Under the pieces are notes generated by a model, which saw only the letters and a program-made list of their open reading frames with translations, searched no databases and was not told the DNA's origin. From assembly GCA_017562135.1 (NCBI GenBank), contig QEYB01001430.1:518501-582500 (forward strand): a stretch of 64,000 nucleotides of DNA, written 5' to 3'. Within the stretch, counting starts at the first letter, position 1, and the number at the start of each line of letters is the position of its first letter. Shown one piece after another: positions 21,442 through 33,767 of the stretch. Source of the stretch: Dipylidium caninum (taxonomy: Eukaryota > Platyhelminthes > Cestoda > Cyclophyllidea > Dipylidiidae). A program made the position numbers and the translations under genes.

Positions 21442-24400
21442 GGAAACCCTCCTGTCCGCATCTGCTGTTCTCACTCGCGTCCAAGTTGTGGGCCGACCTT
21501 CTTTCAGCTCACAGTTCGACGGGAGGATTGAGGCACACCTTCCCCACGTAGGCCCCATAGTCCTTTCCCCGTTGCTAGCGGAAAGGACGTTGGACGTCGC
21601 CATGGCTCTGCGTCAACCTCTTTGCGCCACCGTCTGTGAGTCGCCCCAGATGCCAGTCACTTTGGGCGCGGGTGTGGGCAAGCGAATAGCGCGGACTTCC
21701 ACCACCTCCTCGGGGCGATTTGAGCGACTGTGAAGGCACCACCGGCTCCTCCCCTCACTGTCTTCTTTGGTGTTTAGGCGAACTAACGTTCACAGCAGAC
21801 GTGGCGGGATGCCGACGATGCGGTCTCCTCGCCGGGCAGCCCCGAGTGTGTGGCAGGAGCCATGGGACGCGTAGATAACCGCGACTCGCGGTTCGCTTCT
21901 CCTGCTGTCATCCCTCCACGTCAGCACAAACATCTCGTCAAGCTTCGACCTGCTGGAGGGTGCGAAACTTTTCACACCTCACGACGGAACAATCAGACGA
22001 CTGGGCGGCGGTCGGTGCGGCTGCAGCACGGCTGTCATTCATGTCACTGTGCAATTGTGCGCAAGTGGTGTGAATTGTCGCACCGACTGACGCTATCATT
22101 CGCGTTCCCGGGGCCCCGGGCAGAGCAACTGGGGCGCAAGCGCCAACTGGCGACGTCTCATCCATTCTCATGGGGGTGCGTCGCCTTCTTTCACCGCGAC
22201 GTGGTGGCAGGCATGCTTGGGTTCTACACAGCGTTCGCCTCCGCATTGCCGTGTCGCCTCCAGTAGAGCCCAAAACCCTCCCCGTTCCGGCCAAAAGTGC
22301 AGACTAAGTTTAAGAGGCTGGAATTAGTTGTGATTGTCTCCCGCACCACCTCCTTCGACACCCAAGTCGGCGGCATACAAGAGCGCCGCTTGGAGTCGCT
22401 TCCCCGCTTTGCTAAGGACGGTGAAGGGCATCGGGACCACAGCCGAGGGCTGATGACGCCATCTGTGCCAGTGGATGTCCGGGGACCGGGACAGCACATG
22501 CTTCTTTCCATCAGTTCGTAGCCATCGGCGGTGTGTGGCGGACGCCCGCCCACGAAAGACCTTCTTCTTCTTCTTCTTCAGGAAGTCGTTCACACTAGAT
22601 TTCCCGTCGACTGCCACACTCTGCGTGCCTGCCCGCGTGAGCTCCCGCCCAGGCCACCTTCCCATCGCCGACTCATTCGATGGTCTGCACTGCGAGTCCC
22701 CCTGAGCATTCGCCTTACTCGTGCCACTCCCGGTCCCACATCCCAAATCCGGCGTTTTGTCGGCCATTTTGAGACACAAAAGTTACACGTGAAGAAGATT
22801 TGGTGTTTGTGATCTCAGCAAGGACCAAACGCGACTAGATGTGGGTGTCTGTGGTGTTAAGCACTATCGCACGTCGAAATGGAGGACGAGTTGACTCGCG
22901 ACGTGAATGAATCCTGAAAACCATCTTCCACCCATCCGTTCGTGACCTCCTCGCCTCCGGTCGGAGTGCCCTTCTTCAACGAGACGTCAGCATCGGGAAG
23001 ACCGCCCTTCACAGTCCCCGCGACGCCCAACAACCACGAGGCGTGGCGACGGTGCGACGCGGAGGGAGACCGCCAGCCGTAACGGTGGGGTATTCGTGGG
23101 CGGAGGGGAAGGCAGGAGGTACCCGGCAGCCCACGGTGCGCCGAGGAGTGGGCTGCAGAGCCAATGAGAGGAGACTTTGCTCTGCCACCTCATGTTATTG
23201 ACAAGGCATTCTGACGCGGTTGACAGCCTAATTAAATTAGGCTACAGGAGCGACACATGGGTGACTACAGGGGATGTCAAAAAGACGCTTATGAGCTCCC
23301 CTTTCCTATCATCTCCCTCTGACAGCGGTTTTGAATCGCCTGAAGTCGGGCCGAGGGGCGGCAGAATGGAGAGTCTTCTTATCCGCCGCGTTTCCGCCCC
23401 CCCCCCCAAAACCCGACTCCAGTTCCTCGGTGGTCAGGCCGATAGCGTCTACCAGCAGAATGGTTTACAGGAAGGAGTCTAAAAGTGCCATCCGAATACT
23501 TCCCGCTCCTACGCCACTTCGGTGCCACTTAAAGTCGCTTCCTCCTGTGGCATTTCCACAACCGACCCTGAATACGCAGGAGATTCCACAACATTTTTAA
23601 CGCGCCCTGGTCCCATTCATTCGTCTAGAACACAGAGTCCTCGCCTTCGCCTCTGTTACGGGACGCAATTGACTCTGCAAGCGTTTCGCCGACTGGTCCT
23701 CGCCTTCTCCTCCTCCGATACACGCGGGCGTCGCAGTTGATGGAAATGCCGCTTTTGCTGGTTAATTGACTAACTTTGGTCCCCGAGTCATCAATCAGCA
23801 CTGGTTGTGTGTGTGTGTGTGTGTGTGCCACTGATTGTGAACGTGTGCTCGGTGGGCCAGAAAATGGCCCTCCCGCGATTCGACTTCAACGTGGGGCCGG
23901 AGACGAGGCGGTGGGGGACGGGGGTGGTGGCGCTTGCGGGACTGCAGAGGTGTGATTCGCGTCTACCTTTCGGTTAGCCGATCTACACCACCTTTGGGAA
24001 GGGCGCGATGCACAGAGGGCTGACTGGTCTGTCGTGGTTGAGCAGAGAAGAGCCATTTTTCCCAGGCTTCATAAATGCAGTTCAAAAAAAATAACCTCAC
24101 CAAACTCCTTGCACACATCAGCAATTTTTATTAGTACGACAAGCAATTGAGCGCCAGCACCACCGACAACAACAACAACAACGAAGGAAACGCGTCTTAT
24201 TGGTTGTGGAAGTGGGACTCGTTTGTGGGAATTTCACCGTCAGGCGTTAGCAATCCACTCATACGACAAATTGCCGTAGAGGCGATCGTCGCTGAAGGGT
24301 CCACTGAATTAGGTGCTGCAATCGCCTAAAATGAAAGTGCCCATGAAAGAAGAGATCATCGACCATAATCATGGGATTTGGGTATCGGCAAATGTGGAGC

Positions 24401-27400
24401 GTTTCACTATTTGCCTTCAGCGTGACTGGACTAGTGACATCGGTCGGGTTCGCCCCCGACAGCCCCGAGATGTCTATGGTTCTTAAATGGCCTTCAGAAG
24501 TGGCATAAATAAGTACATGAGTACAGCCGGAGTAAAAGTCTGTCGGGGTCTCAGGCAAGCCGTGTCGGTGGCTAAGGCCCGAAGCTCGCCTAACTTTGCT
24601 TTCGTGCTGGTTGAGCAGCAAATTCGGTGATTGGGGAGCTGAATTCTGCCGAGTTGCCACGAGTGTTGTCCTTCTTCTTCTTCTTCTTCTTCTTCTGTCT
24701 TCCTTGACTTCTTCTTCTTCTGTGCGTCTCTGCTTCTGCGCTATTCTTCTTCTTCTTCTTCTTATGTTCCCCTGCACATAAGCCAAAATTATGTAGACAT
24801 GCCAAGAATACCCATAAAGGGGCTGTACAAAGGGCCGAAGAAGACAGCATTTGTGTTGCCGCTCCTATAGCTCGACACATGGATTGGAGCAGCAGAAGCT
24901 GTCGCCAGAGATTGTCAATGTCCGAAGTCAGATACTCCATGTGTTGGACCACCCTCCCGTCCATCATACTCGAAAGGACTCACTCGGAGCCCGGATTTGA
25001 ACGAGACGGGCCATCCGAAAATGCTGGTAACTGATGCAGTACATTACAGAGAGCAAAGCTCCAAAGGACTCCACAGATATCGCACACGAACGTTAAGTCG
25101 CCGCAATTCTAGTTCAACAATCACACGTTTTCGACATTCTGCACCACCTCATGAGTGTGTGTACTGGGAGCCCCACTTATCGCAACGTCTTCGCGCACGC
25201 AGCAGCAGTAACCAGCTGTAAAAAGGCTTAGGCTAGTAGGCAACTCGACAGGAGATGACCCGTGGCTGTCTCCAGGCGCAGTCGGTCCTTATCGGGCTTG
25301 AAAGTCCGCAAGATTAACTAGGCAGAGTCTCAAATGTACACGTCGGAGGCCCGGTCTCGTCAAGGTTTGCAATCTCTGGCTGGTAGTGTAAATAGCTCGC
25401 GCGCTGTGGGAAAGTCAGCCCTCAGCACCCCAAAAGTGTAATGAAGGGGTATGTGTATCGACGCGGAAAAAAGCGTATATATGTCTAGTCCAGTCCTAGG
25501 CGGGCCGAAAGTGAAATCCGAACTTGTGGAGGGATTTGCCGATGGAGAGCAACTCCGCGCAGTCACCATCGCATGCCTGCGACGTCGGGGAACGGAAGGG
25601 AGACGGAGCACCTGCGACGCGGCAGTTGACGAAGAGTCCTCCTTCTCACCGGAGTTTTGCACATCCGAGAAAGAGAGTTACGATTACCGTGCGAAGACCA
25701 TTGCTCACGCTGCGCAGAAAGAGGCCCTGGAGCGGTCAAACAGGCAACGGGAGCGCCTGGGCGAGAACGCAGAGCTCGGAAACTGAAACTGAATTATTCC
25801 CAGATGCTGCTATAGCACGGTGCGGGGCCTGCCGCTCCGCCGCACATATTCCTCGGGCCAGACAGCATCGTTGGCGGCGCTCCTAAGGAACGACTAGAAC
25901 GGCTCCCACTTATATTAGGCAGCTGAATTCTCCTCGTTCGAGAAGACGACATGCACTTGAATCGCATATTTGCGGTGAGGGCGCGTGAGGCGTTCCGAGA
26001 AACAGAGAGAGCTTTCGATAGGAGGAACCCGTGGGGAAGTAGATGAAGAAGGGCAACGAGAATCTTCCTTCGTGTCCACAGAAAGGTCACCTGGTGCCCA
26101 TCAAGAACCCGTCTGAAGGAGATTCTCGAGGTTGATGAGGTGTGTGCCTGACGTCTGTAAAACCCTGCCACCAAGCACTAGAATTAGGAGTCCCTTTCGC
26201 TGTAGGCCGTCCAGCGCTTTAGTCCAGGACACTTGATATTCATATAGGGCAAATGGCTCGACAGTGCAGTGGTCGGGATTCTCACTGCTCTCCCCCGCTT
26301 TGATCATAGACGTGCAGCCTCCCTTCTACTCTTGCTCTTCTCCAACTGCCAACGACTCGAGGGTATGGAACACCTCACCGCACAACACCCCCCCTCGGGG
26401 CCGAAGAGATAGTCATAAGGGGCCGGACTCCTTCGCCCGATCCGAAGTGCAGAAAGTCATTTTGCCCACCACTACTTTCGATTGGGCGGATTGTAATTGG
26501 GATACGGAGCAAACTGGGCTGTCCTTTGGGGAGCTCTGAGCACGGTCGCCTTGTAGGCTAAACTATCTCGAAGTTACACTTGCGGAGGGTGTTTTCCCCT
26601 CTCCTCCGCGGTAGGTTGTCTCCATCTGCTATAGTGTCCTCCAAGGCGAAGTACCCACCCAGTCCCACGGACACCTGGACGGGCTCCAGCGTGAGCCCGT
26701 CTAGTCGCCGAGGGAGGTGCTCGGACCGCTTAAGTCCGTTTGCACACCGCCGGAAGAGAGACCCGTTGGACTATATGTCGACGCCGTGTCGAGCGCGCCT
26801 TGTGTCCACAGGCTAACAAGGGGTGTGCTCGGGTCGCGAAAGGAACTCCTATCCACGAAGGAGCGCGAGCCAAAAAGCTGAGGAAATCAAATTTTATTAC
26901 TCACTTTAACAGAAGGTGCTTTAAAACGTTTCCGGAACAACTCATGGTCTGGCTAACCCGCACACAGCGTCTTAACGGAATGGCAGAATGAGAGAGCTCC
27001 GCCCCTTTGACCCAGAAAGGCATGCATCCTGCTTGCGGCGCCCGCGCTTTCCCGGCGTGGCTCTTCTTGAGTGCGAGAGATGCTCCTTCTCCGTCAGCAA
27101 CGAGGACACTGACTGGCTTTAAATGCGGCAATTTGGACGTTAAAAACAGAAACGGGTTCGTCCGCTGCGAGCTCGCAACGCACCATTCCTAATGCTAGCT
27201 CTGCTGCGCGCAGCCAAATCAAGTTTACTGTGGTTGATGTGCCGTCGTTGGGAGTGGAAAATAGTCACTCCAAGTTTAGCGCCTGGCTCGAGTGTCGGTG
27301 GCAGCCTTGTGGCTCAAGGGAAATTCACCGAACGAGCCCGCCGCCCTGCTACAACTGGCGGTGAATAATACCGATAACCCGTGACGGCGAATGGTGCAGT

Positions 27401-30400
27401 CGTAGAGTAACCATTTGGACCGACGAGCAGGGTGCGTCTGGCGAGGTGGGCAGACGCGCACAGAGCGAAATCGGCGGGGCCTCAAGCCGCGTGTCACGGA
27501 GGCATTGCGCTGCGAGCAGTGCCGATGAGGTAGCATCGACGGACCGCGGCGTGGAAGCCCGCCCCCCGCGCCGCCAGCGCCACCCGCCGCCCCCACCACC
27601 CACGTGGTCCATGACCCCCCGAAGTGGCGGGACATGCGAGGCACACCGAGAGGCGGCTGGTCGGCCACACTCTGTGGCCAGGATGCGTGAAGCCACATCG
27701 CTCGCGTCTTTGTGTGCTGAGTGAATTCAATTATTTTCGACCAGATATCCCCTGCGCTGCCCAAAATGCCCAGGCACAAACGCGTGTAGATACAGTGTGA
27801 CGTGTGAGCAAAATTATAAATGTATCGAGACGACGAGTGCGTGTCTTCATCTCGCGCTTGCAAACCCACGTCCCCCATCCCCCCGCCCGCCCCGAGCCCC
27901 GCGCAAACACTGCCTCAGGTAAGGGAGACCCCGCGCCCTCTTCACCCGCCTCCGAGAGACATCCCCTGTGGGTGTGGTGTGTGTGTGTGAACGCTGTGCG
28001 AACTCACGCATGTTCATTGCCTAAGAAGTAGTGAGTAGTTGAGTGAAGATGAGTGTGGAGGCAGAGCAGAGAGGCAGAGGAGCCGAGGGAAAGGAAAAGT
28101 TGAGGGGTTAGTGGGACGCGCGGGACCCGGGAAGGGGAGGCGAGGCGGGGGGCGGGGGCGGGGGCGGAGAATCGAGAAAGGACGGGTGAGAGATATGAGG
28201 GAGGATTCGGTGACAGAATGGCAGGATGGTGTGTGAGTGTGAGTGTGAGTGTGTCGTGATAGCAGCGTCAGGTGTGCGCGTGAATGGCCGAGTTTCGCGT
28301 GTAGTTATGTCAAAGCCGTTAAGCTTGTCGTCAGTGTACTCGCGGTGAGAATGGCAGTGGCCGTGGGATGGGAACGAGGGACACCCAACCTCGCCCGTTC
28401 CTCTCTAATCACCGTCCGCCTCACCTTCACCGCCCCACCCCGGCCTCCTCCCCGCCGGTGCGTCCGTGCCATCGCTGTGTACTCAAACATCGTGGCCAGG
28501 CGTGATAAATGATAGTGTTGAGGGGATAAACAATCACGCTGGTAGAAAAGGATTGTTAAACATGAGTTCCAACATCCGGGTGGGAAATTCGCGCCTCCTC
28601 TGGCAAGTGCGTTTCAACTGGGAGAACAGGGAAAGTGGAGGAACCACCTCCTCCCTGCTGATCAGCACCCAGAAACAGAACTTCCGCGCCACCAGAGCTA
28701 CAAGGACTGCAGCGGGTTAGCTTTTGTGAGGTAAAGGGTGGAAGAATCACTCGGGAGTGTCAAAGTCGGAAAAGGTAAAAGGTGGGCGAGGGAGGAAATG
28801 GACAGGTGCAGAATGGCCAGTTGGTGGAGTGACGAAAAAGGGGAATGCAAGGGCGGACGGAGGCGGCAAAACCTCTTAGACTGGGGCGACCAAAAACATC
28901 GCATTCACCGGTTGTTAAGGCCATTCAGGGAGGACACGCAGCCCGAGATGCCCTGAACAACTCCAGAAGCGAAGACGTCATACAGGTGCTTCTGCAAAAA
29001 GCAGACGAATGATGAAGTCTTTCGTGAGCGACTTATTGTACGAGGGAAAGTGGCGAGACACCGGACAGCCACACCGATCAGCCATGACGGCCGGTCTGTC
29101 CGCCTGTCAACGGTGATGCCCTGCCCTGGCTTCGCCTCTCCGCATGCCAGCAGGCAGCTTAGCCGACATCCGCGCGGTCGAAGTGAGGTCTGCTTCCTGT
29201 CGGGGGTGGGGAAGCTGAGGAACGGAGGCGACGAGAGGCATTAGCATCCCGTCCGGAGACACACCCGAGGAGGATTGAGCGGCTCAGCGCCGTTCTGCCA
29301 GGGGCTCGCCGGTGAGGACGGATGCTCCACCCAGCGTGTGCCGGTCCGTCTCCGGGCCTGCGGCGAGAGTGGGGAAATCGTACTCATTCCCCTGTGGGAG
29401 TATTTTTTCCGTGGGCCACTGGACAATTCGGGCAAAGGCGAGTCAAACCGCCTTTCTGTGCTTTAAAATCGTGTCAAAATGACGCTGTCAGCCGATTCGC
29501 GGAGTGCATGCGAGCGCGTGTGTTGTCACCATGCCAAACACGGCGCGATGGACTCTCATTCTCAACTGACTGATTGATTTGTGTGCTAACATTTTCGCAT
29601 GAAACGACGTCAAGTGCGGATGAAGTCATGGTGTGTAGCCACTCGCCGGGCTTAACCCGCGCCACGCCCGTATTAACTTAATTAACTTAGTTTGGCAACC
29701 GCGCGGTGTCACGTCGCGCAGCTTCTTCGGGGTGGTCGCAGGGCCCGGGAGCGCCGACTTCGCCCCACGCGAAAGTGCCTCCTTTCGGGCGTTTAAGGTG
29801 CCCTGTGCGGAGGTTTGTGCCAAGGCCTTTGGGCAGTGGGTGTCACAAGGGGAGGCTCCCCGAGGAAATTGCTGAAAGCGGCCTCCTTAGGGGTGCTGGG
29901 AGCTCAGACCAAAAGGCGACATTTGGCCCTCCTCCACGCACTTTCACACCGCCTTCAGCACCCGCTGAGGCGGTTGGGCCCGCGACGCTGGTCGAGTTGT
30001 TTTTGCGGTGAAAGCGTCAGGCGTGGCACTTCGTATCCCCGCAGGCGGCACCGCTCGCCTCTCGACGCTCTGCCTACTGAATTGCGATGAGGAGGACGCG
30101 CATCGCTTGCGCGGTCGTCGTCGCCTTGACTTCTGCCGTTAAATTTGAGGTGGAGCTGCGCGCGTACGCTCGAGCATTCAGCCCAAAACAGCGCAATTCC
30201 TGATTCGCAGGCAGTCGAGACGGACTCAGTGAGGCTCTCCACACGAGGAAGATGCGGTTTGTCCAGACTGAGCCAAAAGGGAGGTTGAGAAGACGCGTGT
30301 CCCGCGCACTTCCACTGCACAAGAATGACGCTTCCATTCTCCGCACTGGTCAGCCATTTTGGCGGGGCTCAGTGAGAAGCTCACGGGAACTGACCAGCCT

Positions 30401-30943
30401 GTGTGTGCGGTGAGGGCGGGCCGTCCGTCGTCCTCGTCGTCGCACCCGCCGCCGTGCGCGGCTGCGCAAAGCCTGCGTCCTGCCTCGACCCCGAAACACG
30501 AAAGCGTGGGGAAACGTTCACCATCTCATCACAGCAATGTGAACGCACACCGGCTCTGGAGACTTGAGACTCGCGTCTACATAAAATCGCCATTCGCCAA
30601 CAGTTCCTGCACTTTGGCTGTGATCGAGAGTTCGGCGGTTGGCAAAATCTTCTGTGGGCCAACGTATTCATCCAAGTGCGCGGGGAAAGCTCAAACTGTG
30701 TTTCTCTTGAATGTGCCTCCACAACAGGCCATTCACTAGTCGCTCTTCAGTCTATACACCTTTCCACTTGCTGGCAGCAGGTGGGAGGCTCAACTCTTGC
30801 GCAAAAGGCTAAGAGATGCGCGATTTTCCATCGCATCCGCTTCCAACGTCGACATATCCTGTTTTTTACGGGAGGGTTTCCGTGCACACAAGTGCACCTC
30901 GCCGCAGTTCTGAGAGACACGCCGTCGGGGCTGAACGAAGGGG
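21442..30943. other. Gene-poor 9.5-kb stretch 3' of the Iroquois gene
   Basis: No exon with recognisable family motifs or consistent splice phases was found on either strand. The stretch is rich in microsatellites: (TTC)n at about 22560-22580, (GT)n at about 23806-23828, (CTT)n at 24671-24696 and again near 24745-24764, and GTGAGT-like tandem units at about 28231-28252. Long ORFs here are low-complexity products of these repeats or of high GC. A moderately AT-rich block (24.1-25.5 kb) differs in composition and may be an old insertion. Confidence 0.5.
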
Positions 30944-30952
30944 GATAAAAGG
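30944..30952 (+). promoter_or_regulatory. TATA-like element upstream of the small membrane protein gene
   Basis: GATAAAAGG lies about 320 bases 5' of the ATG at 31274, on the same strand and in GC-rich DNA. Its distance fits a core promoter followed by a moderate 5' UTR. One TATA-like match is weak evidence on its own. Confidence 0.25.
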
Positions 30953-31273
30953 CGAGCAGAGTGTGCAGTCGGTCCGAGAAAGAGGCTGCAGAGTGAATTA
31001 GCCGCACTTCCCCGCGCCTGCCCTGTAGTCCTCGCCCCTCCGCGTCGAGTGCTTCCCCCCCCCCGTCCCCCAGCCCCAAGGCCCCAGCCATTGGCACACA
31101 CGAGCCGTTGTTTGGTCAACAGGCCTGTGGGTCCAAAGTCCGCCTGTGCCTCTATTTACCGAGCCCGCTCGGAGCTCTGAGCTCCGAGCCTCGCCGCCAT
31201 CACTTGTCAAATGTAACGCCGTGTGCGTGTGCCACTGGCCCCAGAGTGCACTCACATCGGAGCAAACGTTGGG

Positions 31274-33767
31274 ATGCGAATAGGCGTCGTGGTCTTCGTC
31301 GTCGTCGTCCTCGGCCACCTTCTCTCCGTCCTCCTCGTCTCAGGTGGGAAACTCCTTTAAGTTAGCCTTCGCCCTCCCGCATTTTCCTCTCCTCTACACG
31401 CTAACATCACCACTGTTGTAGCCCTCCTCCTGCCGTAGAGGTGAGTCTCTGCCGCCTCCGCCTCCTGGCATCTCAACCACACACGTTGTCTGTTTCTGGT
31501 GCTCTGGAGGCATTCTCTTGGTCTGGAGATGTTTTGGCTTTGTCTCATGCAGGTCATCGAGTCTTCCCTTCACGAAGCGCGTTTAAGTGGCGACCTTTCA
31601 GAGCATCTCAGTGAAACCATTCTGACCAAGGGCTGAAGTGGATCGTGGGCGGGAGGGTAGCCACACGTGTCTAAGGATTCCGAGGAAGGAGCCGCCGAGA
31701 TCCGCGCCGCTACGGGGCTGCCCCCGTCCCCTCCGGTCGCCCATCCTGAGTTGCGAGACAAGCACGGGCGGCGAGGGAGCGGGAGCAGACGTGGTGTGAA
31801 TCTCGGCGGCGCCTTCCACGAAATCCTCAGACCAGTTGCTCGCAGGTCGTTCATCTTCGAGGTGCCAGCCCTCGTCCTCTCGCCGATGCCAGGCGTCCCT
31901 TCCTTTCCCCACGTGATACGATCGTGTTAAGCTAAAAGGGTCTGTGAAGACAGTTCCTGCCGGCCTGGGCACTCAGCCTTGGATGCCGATGCTACGGTGG
32001 ACTCACCGTTTACCCTGCGCGCGGTGAGCGCACGCTCAGCTAGATTAACAACTTTTTACGTGGTACTTTAAAATTTGCCAGTATGGTGAATTTGCAATGT
32101 GCCTGCGATGTCGAATGACGCGGGAGAACTGGGCAAAGGCGAGTGTGTTTGGCTCCCACTCCGCCCTTTCTGGCAGGGATTTTGACTCCATCTCGTGTGG
32201 CTAATAGCGACACCCTGCGCTGACGATGACACCTCGGCAGGCTTGGCAAACTCAAACACATTTTCAGCGTCACCGAAGCGGCAGTGGAGTGACTCCGTCG
32301 CCTCCCCGAGGTGGCAATTGGGTGCTGAAGGCAGTCTCTCGCCTCCTGAAGCTGTTACCGCCCCCAAGACTTGCCCCGGTCGTCTCCGGTCTCACCGAGA
32401 CACCGCACCGCTCGGCAGCTAGCGGACCTGGCGGAGGGCTGATCTCCTTGGGGGTGGGGGAAAGTTGACGAAGATGATTTGCTCCTCTGCGACGTTTAAT
32501 TTAGGCCTGCAATAGGCTACTTGACGTCCCTTCAGTCAGCTGAACAGCAGCGCCTCTTCGTCTCCCACAAAATTTTTCGGCGAAGATAGACGCCCTTTTT
32601 TGTAGCCTCACCGATTCTGAGTCGAGTTTCTCCTTCTCTCACATCGTCTGTTTGGATAATCAGCTGTGCCACCCTGAAGAAACCACCGTCCGGGGTTTGG
32701 CCGTCCATTTATGCAATTCTTTCCTGCCTGCTCCGAGAATGCGGGCGTCGCCGAGTTCTCACACTGCCGTATCCTCTTAACGGCTTCGTGGTCTATCCAT
32801 TCAAATTTTCTAAGGTCAGCACCGAATTTAGCGCTGGGCCTAGGCTTCGTGGAGGCTTCTCTTTACAAAATTAACTCAGGAAGGCGACTTCAAGTGTAAT
32901 GGGGAGAAAAATCACCACTAACTCGACGGACAGTCGGATGCTGCCACGCACAGCATCGACTTCTGCAGCGGCCGCCCCGCTGACGAGGCACACCGACCGC
33001 GTCGCATGGAGGAGCGGCCAGCCTTGGCCATCTCGGATCATCAGTCCGGAGGTTCTGCTCCACTCATAAGTCGCCATCACCTCTCAGTCGTGCCCACGTT
33101 TACCTCATTTCCCTTTCAGAGAGGCGGGGCTTTGTTGCCTCTGCACAAGCTCAGATCGCAGAGAGAAAGAAGGGTTCCAGGAGCCATTTCTGTCGGGGCT
33201 GGACGAGCACACATTGCGGTCAGGCACGCGATTGGTGGCGTCGACAGTCCAGTGGTCGAGTGTCTGCTCAGCCACCGGCCATGTCGCCTGATGCCTGTCC
33301 ACTCAGGCCTGAAAAATCGGCCCGCCGGTGACTACCGGGTTGAATAGGCGGCTACTCTGACACTGTTGGCAATCTTCTCACACCTCTTCCCCCTTTTCCG
33401 TGTAGGCATCTCCCTGTCAACTACCACAGAGGGCGTGACAACGAGCCTCCCGGTCACCCTCGGTCTCACGCAGGTGAATGCCACCGATGCCATTTGGGGA
33501 GCCGAGGCCACCTCCTCGGCGGTAACAGATTCACCTCTCGAGACAACAACGGAGTTTCCGGAGATTATCGTCTTCGTGAACGAGAACGACCCCTCGGAGC
33601 CGCCCAGTTTGAATGCTACTTCAACGGCGAAGGATCTGGACGAGAAGCTGAATAAGGCGGAAGCGGTGGGGGCCATAGCCGGCGGCGTGATGGCTGCGGT
33701 GGTAATCGCCGCCATTGCCGCCATCTACTTGCTCTACCGAAAGTACCACCGGGAGTGCCTCGATTAG
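31274..33767 (+). CDS. Predicted small type I membrane protein, Ser/Thr-rich ectodomain, two exons
   Basis: Exon 1 (31274-31343) encodes MRIGVVVFVVVVLGHLL followed by SVLLVS, a textbook signal peptide, and ends at a CAG/GTGGGA donor in phase 1. Exon 2 begins at 33406 after CTTTTCCGTGTAG, supplies the two bases needed, and runs to the stop at 33765-33767. The joined protein is 143 residues. The ectodomain of about 90 residues is rich in Ser, Thr and acidic residues and has two N-glycosylation sequons (NATD, NATS). A single TM helix follows (AVGAIAGGVMAAVVIAAIAA), then a short basic tail (YLLYRKYHRECLD). I recognise no family; the layout fits a surface glycoprotein or mucin-like protein. Exon 2 is convincing. 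The link to exon 1 across a 2062-nt intron rests on matching phase and the signal-peptide logic. Confidence 0.6.

Noticed and set aside
24259..24786. 175-codon minus-strand ORF with poly-Arg/poly-Glu
   Set aside because: The charged N-terminal part is the translation of a CTT microsatellite; the remainder resembles nothing known.
24970..25010. tRNA-like T-arm (GTTCAAATCC on the minus strand)
   Set aside because: The flanking bases do not form a five-pair T stem and no A box, anticodon arm or acceptor stem could be found at the right distances.
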